The position numbers were made by a program, and so were the translations under genes. From Rhodobacterales bacterium (GTDB lineage: Bacteria > Pseudomonadota > Alphaproteobacteria > Rhodobacterales > Rhodobacteraceae): a DNA stretch of 5,243 bases. Within the stretch, counting starts at the first letter, position 1. Every line of letters begins with the position of its first letter. Location: the NCBI GenBank assembly GCA_013298485.1, contig JAAFHS010000223.1, positions 1-5,243 of the forward strand, written 5' to 3'. Positions 1-5,243 of the stretch are shown piece after piece. The notes beneath the pieces were generated by a model, which saw only the letters and a program-made list of their open reading frames with translations, did no database searches and was not told the DNA's origin.

Positions 1-13
1 GCTCTTCCGATCT
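1..13. other. Residual Illumina adapter sequence
   Basis: Bases 1-13 read GCTCTTCCGATCT, which is exactly the last 13 bases of the Illumina TruSeq adapter. They are very probably an untrimmed sequencing artefact at the contig end, not genomic DNA. Translated on the minus strand they would add Arg-Ser-Glu-Glu to the end of the gene at 14-610, and those residues should be discarded. Base 14 is the last position of a complete codon of that gene. Confidence 0.93.
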
Positions 14-610
14 TGTCGCATCTGCACCGTCAAGGCGCAGCCAATCCTGGCCTGCATACAGACCCAAAAGCACGCCCCGCCCTGTCAGCGTATCGACACC
101 AAATGTCAGGCTGCCGCCATCACCCCGCGCAGCACCCGCCAAATCCTGCAGCGATGCCGATGTCCACCATTGCAATTGCGATCCGCCGCCCCCCGATGAT
201 GACAGGCTTAGTCCAGATGCCGAAAGCTGCGGCGCAAATCGACCCGCCACGCGCGCGGCGACAGCATCCGTGATGATGTTCAACTGCGTGACCGCAACGA
301 TTGCGGCACCATTGTCAGGTGTCGCAGCCAGTCGCAGGATCAATTGCAGCGTCGATTCTTTCTGGATGTTGTAGTCTGCCAGCGTTCTGCCTTCCTCCAG
401 TTCCTTTCCGGCAAAGAACAGGCGCTGCTGGGTCGGCGGGATACCTTCCTTCTCCTCGATCTTCGCTTTGACAGTCTCGATGGTATCGTTGGCCTCCACC
501 TCCAGCGCGATCGTCTTGCCGGTCATGGTCTTGACGAAAATCTGCAGTGCATTGGCGGGGCCCGTCAGCCCGAGCATGACGATGACCGCGAGGAGGAGAT
601 ATCTTGGCAT
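14..610 (-). CDS. Exported ubiquitin-autotransporter-like fusion protein, 3' end missing
   Basis: The gene starts at ATG 610-608 and runs off the contig; 199 codons remain once the adapter is removed. Residues 1-21 form a Sec signal peptide: Pro-Arg, a hydrophobic core, then Ala-Asn-Ala before the predicted cut. Residues 22-94 are a full-length ubiquitin fold, beginning LQIFVKT and ending LILRL. Residues 95-145 form a linker: a possible helix at about 104-126, then a Ser/Gly-rich stretch. From about 145 to 199 the sequence has alternating aromatic and hydrophobic residues separated by Gly/Asp turns ([31 protein letters not shown]). This resembles the first strands of an autotransporter outer-membrane beta-barrel. 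The ubiquitin and signal peptide are read directly from the sequence. The barrel is inferred from pattern only, because the C-terminal part is absent. If correct, ubiquitin would be an unusually short passenger displayed on or released from the cell surface. No clear ribosome-binding site precedes the ATG; the start is chosen because it gives the signal peptide. The function is unknown. Confidence 0.85.
329..547 (-). other. Ubiquitin domain within the exported fusion protein
   Basis: Protein residues 22-94 align without gaps to ubiquitin residues 1-73, with 58 identities to human ubiquitin by hand count. Add 21 to a ubiquitin position to get the protein position. K6, K11, K27, K29, K33, K48 and K63 are all kept, as are R42, G47, Y59, R72 and the KEGIPP loop. 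Changes are M1L, L8M, T14A, P19A, S20N, N25T, Q31E, D32E, D39T, I44F, Q49E, D52E, S57A, H68Q and V70I. The R74-G75-G76 tail is replaced by Ala-Ala-Thr and runs on into the linker. An E1-activatable C terminus is therefore absent, and no di-glycine lies nearby for a protease to expose. Such closeness to eukaryotic ubiquitin points to descent from a eukaryotic gene by lateral transfer, which is an inference. It is far closer than expected of prokaryotic ubiquitin-like proteins such as ThiS or MoaD. Confidence 0.95.
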
Positions 611-649
611 TTTGAACCACTGTACTGACGAAGGTTTGGGCGGGATCAA

Positions 650-662
650 CCGGAATTTCCGG
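650..662. repeat. 13-bp palindrome upstream of the ubiquitin fusion gene
   Basis: CCGGAA-T-TTCCGG is a perfect inverted repeat with a single central base. Its near edge lies about 40 bases upstream of the ubiquitin gene's ATG, where a promoter-proximal operator could sit. The regulator is unknown. Confidence 0.4.
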
Positions 663-708
663 GCGAAGTTATGGCCGGGATACGTTCTATCCGCGGCGAC
701 ACCGACAA

Positions 709-747
709 ATCAGCAAGGCAATCCTTCGGTGCGGCGACTTTGCTGAT
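709..747. repeat. Spaced 8-bp inverted repeat
   Basis: ATCAGCAA (709-716) and TTGCTGAT (740-747) are exact reverse complements separated by 23 bases. No T-run follows, so this is not an obvious terminator. It could be a pair of regulator half-sites between the divergent genes, or it could be chance. Confidence 0.3.
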
Positions 748-779
748 GCAATGCCACTTTCGCACCCGCAGCATCACGC

Positions 780-801
780 CACATCACGGTCACGTGATGT
801 G
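780..801. promoter_or_regulatory. Candidate operator: 9-bp perfect inverted repeat
   Basis: CACATCACG (780-788) and CGTGATGTG (793-801) are perfect reverse complements around the 4-base spacer GTCA. The 8-bp palindrome TCACGTGA is nested in the right half. The CATCACG core also occurs once more as a direct repeat at 772-778. No oligo-T tract follows, so a binding site for a dimeric regulator is more likely than a terminator. It lies about 90 bases upstream of the FAS1 start and 170 bases upstream of the ubiquitin gene start. Confidence 0.5.
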
Positions 802-833
802 ATCGCGGCGCGGCAATCCAACCCGGCCTCCCC

Positions 834-841
834 TTACGTAA
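834..841. repeat. TTACGTAA palindrome upstream of the FAS1 gene
   Basis: This perfect 8-bp palindrome lies 49 bases before the FAS1 start codon, in a locally AT-richer patch. It could belong to the promoter or be a regulator half-site, but its short length means chance cannot be excluded. Confidence 0.25.
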
Positions 842-879
842 ACGCTGCAGACACGGCAGTCACGCCATGTCGCATCAAC

Positions 880-884
880 GGGGA
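880..884 (+). promoter_or_regulatory. Ribosome-binding site of the FAS1 gene
   Basis: GGGGA lies six bases before ATG 891. It decides the start in favour of 891 over an in-frame ATG at 867, which has no comparable site and would put eight extra residues before the signal peptide. Confidence 0.6.
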
Positions 885-890
885 CAACTG

Positions 891-1394
891 ATGAAAATGA
901 AACTTGCGCTGGCCGCTCTGGCCATGTCGACCACTATTGCCCATGCCGATAACATCGTCGAAATCGCCGCTGCCGACGAACGTTTCTCCACCCTTGTCGC
1001 AGCCGTGACCGCTGCGGGGCTGGCCGAAACGCTGTCCGGCCCCGGCCCCTTCACGGTGTTTGCCCCCGTGAATGACGCCTTCGCCGCCCTGCCCGCAGGC
1101 ACCGTCGACACGCTGCTGCTGCCCGAGAACAAGGGTCAGCTGACTGATATCCTGCTCTATCATGTCGATGACCGCAATCTGCCCGCGGCCGCCATTCCCG
1201 CAGGCTCCAACTATTTCAAGCCGCTGCTCACCTCGCAGCGTCTGTGCATCACGGCGGGCGCATCCGGCGTGACCATCGCCGATGGCACGGGCGAGGTCGC
1301 CAACGTCATCATCGCCGATATCGTGGCCGACAATGGCGTGATCCATGTGATCGACAAAGTGCTGCTGCCCGGCACCCGGCCCGCCTGCCACTGA
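891..1394 (+). CDS. Exported FAS1 (fasciclin) domain protein
   Basis: The product has 167 residues. Residues 1-19 form a Sec signal peptide (Lys-rich start, hydrophobic core, Ala-His-Ala before the cut). Almost all of the mature protein is one FAS1 domain. The first conserved segment is FTVFAPVNDAF at 54-64, the Tyr-His pair is Y90-H91 in ILLYHV, and the second conserved segment runs from about 139 to 159 (VIIADIVADNGVIHVIDKVL). FAS1 domains are found in secreted or surface proteins, often linked to adhesion; a single-domain exported form of this length is common in bacteria. Two cysteines in the mature part, C119 and C166, could form a disulfide in the periplasm. The gene is divergent from the ubiquitin fusion gene and ends at its own terminator, so it looks monocistronic. 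The domain assignment is firm, but the biological role is not known from sequence. Confidence 0.93.
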   Translation: MKMKLALAALAMSTTIAHADNIVEIAAADERFSTLVAAVTAAGLAETLSGPGPFTVFAPVNDAFAALPAGTVDTLLLPENKGQLTDILLYHVDDRNLPAAAIPAGSNYFKPLLTSQRLCITAGASGVTIADGTGEVANVIIADIVADNGVIHVIDKVLLPGTRPACH

Positions 1395-1417
1395 TACGAA
1401 GCGGCCCGTTACAGATC

Positions 1418-1450
1418 AGCCCGGATGGCCCTGCGGCCTCCGGGCTTTTT
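1418..1450 (+). terminator. Intrinsic terminator after the FAS1 gene
   Basis: AGCCCGGA (1418-1425) pairs with TCCGGGCT (1439-1446). GGCC (1427-1430) pairs with GGCC (1435-1438) inside it, across a CTGC loop, with one bulged T. A run of five T residues (1446-1450) follows directly. It starts 24 bases after the FAS1 stop and insulates that gene from the next cluster. Confidence 0.85.
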
Positions 1451-1470
1451 GCAGCCCACCCCCCGGCCCC

Positions 1471-1499
1471 TTGCAAGCAGGCCCTTGAAGGGCGATATG
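1471..1499 (+). promoter_or_regulatory. Possible promoter with an internal palindrome before the permease gene
   Basis: TTGCAA (1471-1476) and GATATG (1494-1499) are 17 bases apart, the usual -35/-10 spacing, although the -10 match is weak. The 17-base spacer contains the perfect palindrome GCCCTT-G-AAGGGC (1481-1493), a possible operator. A promoter is expected here because a terminator lies just upstream and the next cluster starts just downstream. This is a suggestion, not a firm call. Confidence 0.3.
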
Positions 1500-1512
1500 T
1501 TTCCGGACGGAA

Positions 1513-1518
1513 AAGGGA
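1513..1518 (+). promoter_or_regulatory. Ribosome-binding site of the AI-2E/PerM-family gene
   Basis: AAGGGA lies eight bases before ATG 1527 and supports that start. A second in-frame ATG at 1497 is preceded by GAAGGG and would add ten polar residues, so it cannot be excluded. Confidence 0.5.
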
Positions 1519-1526
1519 AACAGCGC

Positions 1527-2606
1527 ATGGCCTTGCCACTCCGCGAACAGGCGAAATACTGGGGGGCTGCGGCCGTCCTGTTTCTGCTCCTCCTCTGGCT
1601 GATGGGCGATGTCATCCTGCCGTTCGTCGTCGGCGGCGCACTGGCTTATTTCCTCGATCCCGTGGCTGACCGCCTGCAGCGCCTCGGGCTCAGCCGCGTT
1701 GCCGCCACCGCCATCATCACGGTCGCGGCCATCCTCATCATCGTGCTGCTGGTCCTGTCCATCATCCCCTCGCTGATCTCGCAGCTGACCGCCCTCGTGA
1801 ATGCCGCCCCCCAGATTTCCGCCCGCCTGCAGGCCTTCCTGCTGGAGCGTTTCCCCGAACTCTCTGACAGCACCTCCACCGCGCGCCAGACCCTTGCCCA
1901 GATCGCCTCCGCCATTCAGGCCCGCGGGGCCGAGCTTGCCAATGGCCTGCTGACCTCCGCGCTCAGCATCCTGAACGCCGTCATCTTCATCGTCGTCGTC
2001 CCCGTTGTCGCCTTCTACCTGCTCCTCGACTGGGACAAGCTGATCGCCCGCGTGGATAATCTGATCCCGCGCGATCACGCCCCCGTCGTGCGCACCCTCG
2101 CCCGCGACATCAACGCCGTCATCGCCGGTTTCGTGCGCGGGCAGGTCTCCGTCTGCCTGATCCTCGGCACCTTCTATTCCGTCGCCCTGATGGTCGCGGG
2201 CCTGCAATACGGCATGATCGTCGGTGCCATCGCAGGCGCCATCACCTTCATCCCCTATGTCGGCTCGCTGGTCGGCGGTGCGCTGGCCATTGGCCTTGCC
2301 CTCTTTCAGTTCTGGGGCGACTGGGTCTCCATCGGCATCATCGCCGCGATCTTTGCCGTGGGCCAGTTCGTCGAAGGCAACATCCTGACGCCGAAACTCG
2401 TCGGCCAGTCGGTCGGCCTGCATCCCGTCTGGCTGCTGTTTGCCCTGTCGGTCTTCGGCTCCGTCTTCGGCTTTGTCGGCATGCTCGTCGCCGTCCCGGT
2501 CGCCGCCGCCATCGGCGTCATCACCCGCTTTGGCCTTGTGCAATACGAAAACAGCCTGCTCTATCAGGGCTATAGCCGCCAGAACGCTGATGAGGCCCCC
2601 GATTGA
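1527..2606 (+). CDS. AI-2E/PerM-family membrane transporter
   Basis: The product has 359 residues, the usual size for this family of polytopic inner-membrane proteins. Members have been linked to export of the autoinducer AI-2 (TqsA) or to sodium/proton exchange, but most, including this one, have no proven substrate. Hydrophobic segments lie at about 12-45, 58-82, 140-167, 205-260 and 265-340, with a soluble stretch at about 83-138. Family marks are a YFLDPVADRL segment after the first helices, FYLLLDWDK at 163-171, a glycine-rich segment leading into FIPYVG at 241-246, and a VEGNILTPKLVG loop followed by a long Phe/Gly/Val-rich final membrane region. The start at 1527 gives a short amphipathic leader, MALPLREQAKYWG, as in relatives. 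Its stop overlaps the start of the HdaA-like gene, so the two are probably co-transcribed and translationally coupled. The family is certain; transport of AI-2 itself is not implied. Confidence 0.93.
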   Translation: MALPLREQAKYWGAAAVLFLLLLWLMGDVILPFVVGGALAYFLDPVADRLQRLGLSRVAATAIITVAAILIIVLLVLSIIPSLISQLTALVNAAPQISARLQAFLLERFPELSDSTSTARQTLAQIASAIQARGAELANGLLTSALSILNAVIFIVVVPVVAFYLLLDWDKLIARVDNLIPRDHAPVVRTLARDINAVIAGFVRGQVSVCLILGTFYSVALMVAGLQYGMIVGAIAGAITFIPYVGSLVGGALAIGLALFQFWGDWVSIGIIAAIFAVGQFVEGNILTPKLVGQSVGLHPVWLLFALSVFGSVFGFVGMLVAVPVAAAIGVITRFGLVQYENSLLYQGYSRQNADEAPD

Positions 2607-3265
2607 CGGGCCAACTCGCCTTTGATCTGCCCGCCCGCGCCGCCTATGCCCGCGCCGATTTCTTTCCCGCACCCGCCAATGCCGCCGCCCGTGCCGCAAT
2701 CGGTATGCCGCAGCACTGGCCCCATGGCCGGATGATCCTGACCGGCCCGCCCGGATCGGGCAAGACCCATCTTGCCCATCTCTGGGCCGCCGAACACCAT
2801 GGCACCCTGATCACCGCCGCCGATCTGGACGCAGCCGACCTGCCCGCCCTCGCCACCGGCCCCGTGGTGGTCGAAGATGCGGAAACCATCACCTCCGAAC
2901 CCGCCCTGTTCCATCTGCACAACCTGATGGATGGACACCATCCGCTGCTGCTGACCGCGCAATCCCCGCCGCGCGACTGGGGCCTTGCCCTGCCCGATCT
3001 CATCAGCCGCATGCAGGCCATCGCCATCACCCGGCTTGATCCCCCCGATGATGCCCTGCTCGCCGCCGTGCTGGTCAAGCTGTTCGCCGACCGCCAGATC
3101 ACTGTCCCCCCGAACCTGATCGCCTATCTGATCCCGCGCATGGACCGCTCCCTGCATGCCGCCGCCCTGATGGTCGCGGCCCTGGATGCCCGTGCCCTCG
3201 CCCTGCGCCGCCCCGTCACCCGGGCCCTTGCCGTCGAATATCTGGGCGACGGGCCGCAGACATGA
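2603..3265 (+). CDS. hdaA: HdaA-type DnaA-related replication regulator (TTG start)
   Basis: This is a 220-residue AAA+ protein related to the DnaA ATPase core but without the DnaA DNA-binding domain. Hda/HdaA homologues sit on the DNA polymerase sliding clamp and stimulate ATP hydrolysis by DnaA, limiting re-initiation of chromosome replication. Visible marks are the clamp-binding motif QLAFDLP at residues 4-10, Walker A GPPGSGKT at 48-55, a Walker B-like VVVED at 88-92 with Glu-Asp where DnaA has Asp-Asp, LPDLISRM at 130-137 with R136 as the likely arginine finger, and a sensor II region near RMDRSL (179-184). The start is TTG 2603, overlapping the TGA of the permease gene by four bases (TTGA). 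The next in-frame ATG is at residue 35 and would remove the clamp motif, so TTG is preferred. Ppk1 follows 46 bases downstream. Identity as HdaA rests on length, clamp motif and missing domain IV. Confidence 0.9.
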   Translation: MTGQLAFDLPARAAYARADFFPAPANAAARAAIGMPQHWPHGRMILTGPPGSGKTHLAHLWAAEHHGTLITAADLDAADLPALATGPVVVEDAETITSEPALFHLHNLMDGHHPLLLTAQSPPRDWGLALPDLISRMQAIAITRLDPPDDALLAAVLVKLFADRQITVPPNLIAYLIPRMDRSLHAAALMVAALDARALALRRPVTRALAVEYLGDGPQT

Positions 3266-3311
3266 CCCATTGTCATCCCCGTGTCACAAACCCCGTGCAA
3301 CACCCCAAGTC

Positions 3312-5243
3312 ATGACCCAGGCCGATTTCCTCAAGGCGCCCTTCGCCGCACCCACCACGCTCAGCCCCGCCGAACGCACGGGGCCTGCCCGGTTTTTCAA
3401 CCGCGAACTGTCCTGGCTCGCCTTCAACTGGCGCGTCCTGGAAGAGGCCGCGAACCCCGCCGTTCCCCTGCTCGAACGGTTGCGCTTTTTGTCGATTTCC
3501 GCCACCAACCTGGATGAATTCTACACTGTCCGCGTCGCGGGCCTGCGCGCGCTGCAGCGCTCGGGCACCAGCATGCCCTCCGCCGATGGCCGCTTGCCCG
3601 GCGATCAGCTTGATCTGATCAATGATGATGCCCGCCGCCTGATGCAGACGCAGCAGACCACGCTCAACCGCCTGAAAAAGGAGATGGAGGGGGAAGGCAT
3701 CTCCATCCTGACCCGGTCGAAACTGACGGCCCGCGATCTGAAATTTCTCGAAGACCATTTCATCAACGGCGTCTTTCCCGTCCTCTCGCCCCTCGCCATC
3801 GACCCCGCCCATCCCTTTCCTTTCATCCCGAACACCGGCTTCTGCCTGGCGCTGGAGCTGGAACGCGAAACCGATCACCGCAGCCTCAAGGCGCTGCTGC
3901 CGATCCCGCAGCAGATCGCGCGTTTCGTGGCATTGCCCGCAAAACCGAACGAACACCGCTTCCTGCCGATGGAAGAGCTGCTGCTTTTGCACCTCAACAT
4001 GCTGTTCCCCGGCTATACCGACCGCGGCCATTGCACCTTCCGCGTCCTGCGCGACAGCGATCTTGAGGTGGAGGATGAGGCCGAAGATCTGGTGCGCGAG
4101 TTTGAAACCGCCCTGAAACGCCGCCGCCGGGGCGAGGTGATCCGCCTGAAAATCTCGGCAGGCGCACCCGACGATCTGCGCGCGATGATCATGGAAGAGC
4201 TGCATGTCACCGACACCGACACGGTGGAGTTGCGCGGCCTTCTGGGCATCGCGGATCTGAAGGAACTGGTGATCGGTTCGCGCAAGGATCTGCTCTGGCC
4301 CGCCTTCACTCCCCGCGTCCCCGAACGCGTGCAGGACCATGACGGCGATATGTTCGCCGCCATCCGCCAGAAGGACATGCTGCTGCACCACCCGTATGAG
4401 ACGTTCGACATGGTGATCCGGTTTCTGGAACAGGCCGCGCGCGACCCGAACGTGCTGGCGATCAAGCAGACCCTTTACCGCACCTCATGGGACAGCCCGA
4501 TTGTCAGCGCGTTGTGCGAGGCGGCCGAGGCGGGTAAATCCGTGACGGCCCTTGTGGAACTGAAAGCGCGCTTTGATGAGGCCGCGAATATCCGGCAAAG
4601 CCGCCGCCTCGAACGCGCGGGCGCGCATGTCGTCTACGGCTTCATGCACCTGAAAACCCATGCGAAAATCAGTACGGTCGTGCGCCGTGAAGGCGACCGC
4701 ATCGTCACCTACACCCATTACGGCACGGGCAACTACCATCCGATCACCGCGCGTATCTACACCGACCTGTCGTTCTTTACCTGTGATCCGGCACTGGGCC
4801 GCGATGCGACCAAGGTGTTCAATTACCTGTCGGGCTATGTGCAGCCCGAAGGTCTCGAAAACCTCGCCATCGCGCCCATCACGATGAAACCGCGTCTGCT
4901 GGAGATGATCGCCGCCGAGGCTGACCATGCCCGCGCGGGCCGCCCCGCCGAAATCTGGGTCAAGGTGAACAGCATCGTTGAACCCGATATCATCGACGCG
5001 CTGTATGCGGCCTCCAACGCCGGGGTGAAGATCAGCCTGATCGTGCGTGGTATCTGTGCCTTGCGCCCCGGCGTGGCGGGCCTGTCTGAAAACATCCGTG
5101 TCAAATCCATCGTCGGGCGGTTCCTTGAACATTCGCGCATCGTCTGTTTCGGCAACGGCCATGGTCTGCCCGCCAAAAAGGCGCGCGTGTTCTTTTCCTC
5201 CGCCGACTGGATGGGCCGCAACCTGACCCGACGGGTGGAAACC
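3312..5243 (+). CDS. ppk1: Polyphosphate kinase 1, 3' end outside the window
   Basis: This enzyme transfers the terminal phosphate of ATP reversibly onto inorganic polyphosphate through a phospho-histidine. The window holds 644 codons with no stop; E. coli Ppk has about 690 residues, so roughly 60-100 residues are missing. The N domain shows [19 protein letters not shown] from about residue 28 and SATNLDEFY, where N66 matches E. coli N45, which contacts ATP. In the C1/C2 catalytic domains, R390 (LYRT) and R420 (KARFDE) match E. coli R375 and R405. H450 in HLKTHAK matches the phosphorylated H435, and H469 in THYGTGNY matches H454. The spacings of 30, 30 and 19 residues are identical to E. coli. 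All visible catalytic residues are therefore intact. No strong ribosome-binding site precedes ATG 3312; the start is chosen because the protein then begins MTQADFL, like its relatives. It follows the HdaA-like gene by 46 bases on the same strand and is probably in the same operon. Confidence 0.96.
   Translation, partial: MTQADFLKAPFAAPTTLSPAERTGPARFFNRELSWLAFNWRVLEEAANPAVPLLERLRFLSISATNLDEFYTVRVAGLRALQRSGTSMPSADGRLPGDQLDLINDDARRLMQTQQTTLNRLKKEMEGEGISILTRSKLTARDLKFLEDHFINGVFPVLSPLAIDPAHPFPFIPNTGFCLALELERETDHRSLKALLPIPQQIARFVALPAKPNEHRFLPMEELLLLHLNMLFPGYTDRGHCTFRVLRDSDLEVEDEAEDLVREFETALKRRRRGEVIRLKISAGAPDDLRAMIMEELHVTDTDTVELRGLLGIADLKELVIGSRKDLLWPAFTPRVPERVQDHDGDMFAAIRQKDMLLHHPYETFDMVIRFLEQAARDPNVLAIKQTLYRTSWDSPIVSALCEAAEAGKSVTALVELKARFDEAANIRQSRRLERAGAHVVYGFMHLKTHAKISTVVRREGDRIVTYTHYGTGNYHPITARIYTDLSFFTCDPALGRDATKVFNYLSGYVQPEGLENLAIAPITMKPRLLEMIAAEADHARAGRPAEIWVKVNSIVEPDIIDALYAASNAGVKISLIVRGICALRPGVAGLSENIRVKSIVGRFLEHSRIVCFGNGHGLPAKKARVFFSSADWMGRNLTRRVET

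Larger units (their letters stand above)
611..890. promoter_or_regulatory. Divergent intergenic region with several inverted repeats
   Basis: This 280-base gap separates the minus-strand ubiquitin fusion gene from the plus-strand FAS1 gene, so it should carry promoters for both. I found no convincing -35/-10 pair on either strand. It does hold an unusual density of dyad symmetries, listed separately. No credible coding region lies in it: the open frames that cross it are shadows. Confidence 0.55.

Noticed and set aside
329..547. Ubiquitin as eukaryotic contamination or an assembly chimera
   Set aside because: The domain is in frame between a bacterial signal peptide and a bacterial-looking membrane region, has bacterial-style codon use, and carries substitutions not expected in eukaryotic ubiquitin. 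Read mapping would settle it.
13..746. Short plus-strand open frames opposite and beside the ubiquitin gene
   Set aside because: Their products have no recognisable features, while the minus strand encodes ubiquitin; one even starts within the adapter sequence.
867..890. Earlier ATG for the FAS1 protein
   Set aside because: It would place eight polar residues before the signal peptide, and the GGGGA site at 880-884 fits ATG 891 instead.
1416..2699. Long open frame on the minus strand across the permease gene
   Set aside because: Its translation is low-complexity Gly/Asp/Gln/His-rich sequence with no recognisable domain, and it lies opposite a clear membrane-protein gene. It is the usual antisense shadow of GC-rich coding sequence.
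3261..3319. CATGACCCA repeated at 3261-3269 and 3311-3319
   Set aside because: A 9-base direct repeat covering the hdaA stop and the ppk1 start is suggestive, but it is short, without further symmetry, and can arise by chance. An ATG at 3262 is out of frame with ppk1.
3273..4391. Long open frame on the minus strand across ppk1
   Set aside because: It is antisense to a gene with all polyphosphate kinase motifs, and its own translation shows no family marks.

Overview
The window looks like a chromosomal contig from an alphaproteobacterium, most likely of the Rhodobacterales (Rhodobacteraceae/Paracoccaceae). The evidence is GC-rich coding sequence with strong G/C preference at third positions, and the linked set AI-2E/PerM-type permease, HdaA-type DnaA homologue and polyphosphate kinase 1, an arrangement I know from that order. 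The first 13 bases match the 3' end of the Illumina TruSeq adapter exactly, so genomic sequence probably begins at base 14.

Left part (14-610, minus strand): a gene cut off by the contig edge. It encodes a Sec signal peptide, then a domain of 73 residues that is unmistakably ubiquitin (58 of 73 positions identical to human ubiquitin by hand count). After it comes a region that looks like the start of an autotransporter-type outer-membrane beta-barrel. All seven ubiquitin lysines are present. The C-terminal Arg-Gly-Gly tail is missing, and all four core residues of the Ile44 binding patch are changed. This is the standout of the window: a bacterial, apparently exported ubiquitin built into a putative surface protein.

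Middle (611-890): a divergent intergenic region with several inverted repeats (650-662, 709-747, 780-801, 834-841) that could be operators for one or both flanking genes. To its right, on the plus strand, is a small exported FAS1/fasciclin-domain protein (891-1394), ending at a good intrinsic terminator (1418-1450).

Right part (1527-5243, plus strand): a tightly packed cluster. It holds an AI-2E/PerM-family membrane protein (1527-2606), an HdaA/DnaA-like AAA+ protein that starts at TTG and overlaps the preceding stop by four bases (2603-3265), and polyphosphate kinase 1 (3312 to beyond 5243). HdaA homologues restrain DnaA-driven replication initiation at the sliding clamp, and Ppk1 makes polyphosphate, so the cluster puts a replication regulator beside polyphosphate metabolism. 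No RNA genes, CRISPR arrays or insertion sequences were seen.
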